DNA of 34,664 nucleotides from Vibrionaceae bacterium (lineage in GTDB: Bacteria; Pseudomonadota; Gammaproteobacteria; Enterobacterales; Vibrionaceae), in contig JAAEZQ010000002.1 of NCBI GenBank assembly GCA_018222805.1, positions 352,415-387,078 on the forward strand. The letters are read 5' to 3'. Positions 31,756 through 34,664 of the stretch are shown here, one piece after another. Position 1 is the stretch's first letter; every line of letters starts with the position of its first letter. The translations under genes were made by a program, and so were the position numbers. The notes beneath the pieces are model-generated. The model searched no databases and was not told the DNA's origin. It worked only from the letters and a program-made list of their open reading frames with translations.

Positions 31756-32556
31756 ATGCCACTAGCTAATATCAAATTTATCGCCTCCGATATGGACGGC
31801 ACATTACTCGATCAGTACGGTCGCTTAGACCCTGAGTTTTTCGATCTTTTTTTACGATTAGAAGAAAAGGGCATTTTGTTTTCGGCGGCTTCGGGTCGTC
31901 AGTATTATAGCTTGCGTGACACTTTTGCCCCGATTCAAGATCGCATTGTGTATGTGGCAGAAAATGGCACTTTGGTAATACACAAAGACAAAGAGCTTTA
32001 TAGCTGTACGATTCCGAAACCCGAGGTGGCAGAGATAGTTCAAGCGGCGCGCAGCATTGAAGGGGCACACATTGTTCTGTGTGGTAAGCGTTCGGCTTAT
32101 ATAGAAATTCAAGAAAAAAAGGCGTTAGAAGAATTTCAAAAGTACTACCATCGCTGTGAAAACGTTGACGATTTACTTAAGGTTGATGATGAGTTTATTA
32201 AAGTTGCGATTTGCCATTTTGAAGGCTCAGAAGAGTTAGTGTTCCCAAAGATGAATGGCCATTTTGGTGATTCACACAAAGTTGTCGTCAGTGCCAAAAT
32301 CTGGCTAGATGTGATGAACGCAAAAGCTTCTAAAGGTGCAGCAATTCAATATCTTCAGCAAACCATGAATTTTACGCCTGCAGAGACAATGACATTTGGT
32401 GATTATCTGAATGATTTGGAAATGCTGCAAGTGAGTGAACACTCTTATGCGGTAGCCAATGCCCACGAAGAGATTAAGAAAATCGCCCGCTTTTCAGCAC
32501 CAAGTAATCAGGAATCTGGTGTGCTTACTGTTCTACAGAAACTGCTTTCTGATTAA
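31756..32556 (+). CDS. Cof-type HAD-superfamily phosphatase
   Basis: 266 residues. HAD motif I is SDMDGTLLD with nucleophile Asp12 and acid Asp14; motif II is the Ser in SAASGRQ; motif III is the Lys near 'AKASKGAAIQYL'; motif IV is FGDYLNDLEM. A large C2B cap lies between motifs II and III, as in YbiV/YidA-type sugar-phosphate phosphatases. It is cytoplasmic, and the substrate is probably a small phosphorylated metabolite, not identifiable from sequence. Binding site before the ATG is weak. Confidence 0.92.
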   Translation: MPLANIKFIASDMDGTLLDQYGRLDPEFFDLFLRLEEKGILFSAASGRQYYSLRDTFAPIQDRIVYVAENGTLVIHKDKELYSCTIPKPEVAEIVQAARSIEGAHIVLCGKRSAYIEIQEKKALEEFQKYYHRCENVDDLLKVDDEFIKVAICHFEGSEELVFPKMNGHFGDSHKVVVSAKIWLDVMNAKASKGAAIQYLQQTMNFTPAETMTFGDYLNDLEMLQVSEHSYAVANAHEEIKKIARFSAPSNQESGVLTVLQKLLSD

Positions 32557-32602
32557 ACATCGAGCCGGGTGGTTCAGCTCAATAGCCTTGTAAATATAAA
32601 GT

Positions 32603-32632
32603 AAAGCCCCGCAATGAGAGTGCGGGGCTTTT
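32603..32632. terminator. bidirectional terminator between HAD and cyclase genes
   Basis: An eleven-base stem AAAGCCCCGCA/TGCGGGGCTTT with a seven-base loop; T runs on both strands. Confidence 0.92.
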
Positions 32633-32655
32633 ATTTGTGCTGACGTGATATTAGT

Positions 32656-33753
32656 TCAGCGCTGAAATTTCATCTTGTACATGCGCTTATCTGCGATATT
32701 GATAAGAAAGTCTATGTTGTCGCTATCCACCGGGTACCGAGCGATACCGATGCTGGTCGAGAGTGACGAGGCATTTTCCGTTTTTAATACAGGGTCATCA
32801 AACACGGCATTAATGTGACGCTTTATTTCATCTTCACTGATGGCATTGTCCTGAACGACGATGGCAAACTCATCACCACCCATTCGGTAAGCGGTAAAAT
32901 TACTGATCTCCATAGATTTTAGCCGGTTAGCGATAGCTCGTAAAACTTTGTCGCCCGCTTGGTGCCCATGAGTATCATTAATCTTTTTAAACTCGTTTAA
33001 GTCCAAGATACAAAGGCAAAACGTGTTTTTGTAGTGCATGTTTTTTCTTAGTGTCAGAAACAGCGCACATCTGTTGCCAAGCATTGTTAGAGGGTCACTA
33101 AGGGCCAGTTTTCTGTGGAAACTTGATTCGCGGTAAAAGAAGTAAATAAGAGACAGTGTCGACAAAACAAAAGTCGCAAACAGCATATATTGCGCTTGTA
33201 CTAGTCGCTGTGTTTCACCTTTTTGTGCTTCATATACTTTGCTGGAGAGTCGGAAGTTTTGGTTCACAAAATCCACCAAGTCCAAGTACAGCGTTTGAGT
33301 TGAGCGATAAAACTGAGCTGCCGCCTGACGATCGCCGGTTTTCGCCTTTACAAGAAAAGGCTCCAGATCTTTATATTGTTCGAAGAGTTCTAAAAAGTAC
33401 TGCTGGATATTGTTACGCGAAAAGAAAGTGTACGCGTCATCGCTGTTGATGAGTAAATCAAAGCGGCTCCATGCGAGTTCATACTGGAGCTCTGCGCCAT
33501 TTATATCCTGAATGTTTTCATCGAGCCTACGGGTTTCGCCAACCAGTTCAGACAGTTCCTTAGAAAGTTGAAACAAAAACCACGTTGCTTGTTTTTGCTC
33601 ATTAGTAAAATTTTGCGCTAATGCACGAGTTTGTTGAAGCAGCATTACATTCGCGAGCAATAAAGAGGTAGCAAAGACTAACAGCAGCAGTTTGCTGAGT
33701 GTCGTATACTGCCATTTTTTAGATTTGATAGAGTAGCTTTCTGATAACTTCAT
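32656..33753 (-). CDS. diguanylate cyclase with periplasmic helical sensor
   Basis: 365 residues: first membrane helix about 20-40, a mainly helical periplasmic domain about 41-187, second helix about 188-207, then a GGDEF domain (about 215-365) with 'LSDPLTMLGNR', 'ILDLNEFKKINDTHGHQAGD' and an intact GGDEF (292-296). The RxxD inhibitory site is absent (Ile283, Phe286). No EAL domain. Its start codon overlaps the stop of the upstream gene by one base (TAATG), so both are made together. The partner is a periplasmic protein, and the natural reading is that this protein binds the sensor domain and tunes c-di-GMP synthesis. Confidence 0.92.
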   Translation of the reverse strand: MKLSESYSIKSKKWQYTTLSKLLLLVFATSLLLANVMLLQQTRALAQNFTNEQKQATWFLFQLSKELSELVGETRRLDENIQDINGAELQYELAWSRFDLLINSDDAYTFFSRNNIQQYFLELFEQYKDLEPFLVKAKTGDRQAAAQFYRSTQTLYLDLVDFVNQNFRLSSKVYEAQKGETQRLVQAQYMLFATFVLSTLSLIYFFYRESSFHRKLALSDPLTMLGNRCALFLTLRKNMHYKNTFCLCILDLNEFKKINDTHGHQAGDKVLRAIANRLKSMEISNFTAYRMGGDEFAIVVQDNAISEDEIKRHINAVFDDPVLKTENASSLSTSIGIARYPVDSDNIDFLINIADKRMYKMKFQR

Positions 33754-34226
33754 TATTTCTTTATCAATTTAATCTCATTAACTTGCCAGACCATTTGGGC
33801 ATGATATGCCGCGCGATTTAGTTCTGGGTACAGACTCAGCGGATATACTACCCAAAATGGGCCTTTATCCCTGATTTTTATGTAATGTTTGTCTTTTTGA
33901 TAGGCAAGTATCGGTTGATATTTAATAATATCTGACCGCGTAATAGCCGCGTGGTAATTGTTTAAGCCACTGATGTCGATTTGCTCCGGGATATCACCAT
34001 ATACGTGAGTCAGTAAGGTACTTAGTTTTACACCGGTAAACTCACTGCCCCCTTTACTCCATGGTAACTCAGTGGTGTAAATGGTTGCTGGCAACGATTG
34101 AATGTCTTCTAGTTTTAACGTAACACTAGGTTTTTGTGGACCGTCACTAAATGAAACGGTATTTGCAGAAATAAATGGTGCAAAACACAGCAAGCCTAAT
34201 ACGAGTATCTTTTTCATTCTATTCAT
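33753..34226 (-). CDS. periplasmic sulfite-oxidase-fold protein, PruR-like candidate pterin sensor
   Basis: 157 residues with a signal peptide (MNRMKKILVLGLLCFAPFISA). An ATG three codons in is an alternative start; neither has a strong binding site. The mature part resembles the molybdopterin-oxidoreductase (SUOX) fold: 'SLPATIYTTELPW', 'EFTGVKLSTLL', 'NNYHAAITRSDI', and 'GPFWVVYPLS' near the C terminus. It has no cysteine after the signal peptide, so it lacks the ligand that holds molybdenum in true enzymes. PruR of Agrobacterium tumefaciens, of similar type, binds pterins and controls the c-di-GMP enzyme DcpA. One-base overlap with a cyclase gene supports an analogous role here, which is inference. 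Confidence 0.8.
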   Translation of the reverse strand: MNRMKKILVLGLLCFAPFISANTVSFSDGPQKPSVTLKLEDIQSLPATIYTTELPWSKGGSEFTGVKLSTLLTHVYGDIPEQIDISGLNNYHAAITRSDIIKYQPILAYQKDKHYIKIRDKGPFWVVYPLSLYPELNRAAYHAQMVWQVNEIKLIKK

Positions 34227-34596
34227 TTTGGTTTTTTATTCTTTTTTGAGCTAGAGCAAATAGTGCTAGCAGCGATTTATTTCAGGTTTTGATGATTTGA
34301 ATAAATGGATAAGGTCGCAAAAATATATTGTTTTTGAAAAGTAACCTTACGTTAACTTTACGTCAAGGCTATTAAGTTACTTATTAAATAAATGAACGAT
34401 GAAAAGTAGTGACTTCAGGGAGATTTGGGCTCTTAGCGTATTTTCAACGCTATTCAATACAAATAGGTATAATTATCAATTGGTAATTGTTAGACGAAAA
34501 TTAACATTTACTTCTTAATTTTAATATTATCTATGATTAACGAATAGATATTCAAAAAAATAAAGCCACCTTATTTAGGGCTGTCTTTTATACAGA

Positions 34597-34627
34597 AGTC
34601 TCTCACATGATGTGAGGGACTTTTTTT
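34597..34627 (+). terminator. strong plus-strand terminator with no upstream gene
   Basis: AGTCTCTCACA (34597-34607), TGA, TGTGAGGGACT (34611-34621), then Ts to 34627; 11 pairs with one G-T. The 370 bases before it (34227-34596) are AT-rich, hold the divergent promoter region of the gene at 33753-34226 and a TATAAT (34468-34473), and no coding frame I can support. Confidence 0.85.
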
Positions 34628-34664
34628 GAACTAAACTCTTGCTCCACGATCAGATCTTTAACAG

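Noticed and set aside
1..34664. Search for tRNA, rRNA, CRISPR arrays, transposases, integrases, toxin-antitoxin or phage-defence genes
   Set aside because: Nothing with the needed repeats, clover-leaf ends or motifs was seen; the nuclease-like protein at 8884-9750 has no defence-type partner genes.

Overview
The window looks like chromosomal DNA of a Vibrio, most likely of the V. harveyi/V. parahaemolyticus/V. alginolyticus group. The basis is the proteins themselves. ChiA has the length, signal peptide, E315 catalytic numbering and sequence that I know from V. harveyi-type chitinase A. NhaD, NagB, the MaoP-HdfR pair, PpnP and a DUF3081 protein are all of gammaproteobacterial/Vibrio type. From memory, nagB and chiA lie on the second chromosome of V. 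parahaemolyticus, so a chromosome II origin is possible but not shown. There is no rRNA, tRNA, CRISPR array, insertion sequence or phage gene. Gene density and codon use look even, so this reads as core or long-resident accessory chromosome rather than a mobile island.

Layout. (1) 1-3806: a plus-strand run of a LolA-like protein (cut by the window edge), an exported beta-barrel-like protein, a LytS-type histidine kinase and a LytTR response regulator. (2) 3921-6607: ppiB and a DCC-family (DUF393) protein on the minus strand, then gltS on the plus strand. (3) 6635-8736: a minus-strand, translationally coupled operon of a YtrA-type GntR repressor, an ABC ATPase and an ABC permease, with a clear operator dyad. 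(4) 8884-11310: a double winged-helix/PD-(D/E)XK-like protein, nagB, and a DUF3081 gene preceded by a candidate structured leader RNA. (5) 11404-14103: divergent maoP/hdfR, then a pirin and a DoxX gene. (6) 14377-18173: a small unknown gene, an Ada-AlkA fusion overlapping ogt (alkylation repair), a YitT-family protein and a GFA-family protein. (7) 18180-22920: nhaD, two very small candidate genes, an acyltransferase-3 protein, and a TetR regulator plus alpha/beta hydrolase that share a matching operator. (8) 22962-26689: chiA, ppnP and a tail-anchored small protein. (9) 26716-34226: an AGDEF cyclase, a MATE exporter behind a terminator-like hairpin, a long RluA-type pseudouridine synthase, a Cof-type HAD phosphatase, and a GGDEF cyclase overlapping a periplasmic sulfite-oxidase-fold protein.

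Themes. Most convergent gene pairs are separated by a symmetric hairpin that can terminate both strands. Many start codons needed correction: the longest reading frames at ppiB, DUF393, gltS, gntR, hdfR, maoP, pirin, ogt, nhaD, the hydrolase, ppnP and others begin upstream of the ribosome binding site. Regulators sit next to their likely targets with visible dyads (GntR, TetR, HdfR).

Most interesting candidates. First, the 33753-34226/32656-33753 pair: a cysteine-free SUOX-fold periplasmic protein translationally coupled to a membrane diguanylate cyclase, resembling the pterin-sensing PruR-DcpA arrangement. Second, the structured RNA before the DUF3081 gene. Third, the hairpin in the MATE leader. 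Fourth, the unlisted 38-residue membrane peptide upstream of nhaD. Fifth, the double winged-helix protein with a degenerate nuclease-like domain. All functional statements rest on reading the sequence; no database search was run.
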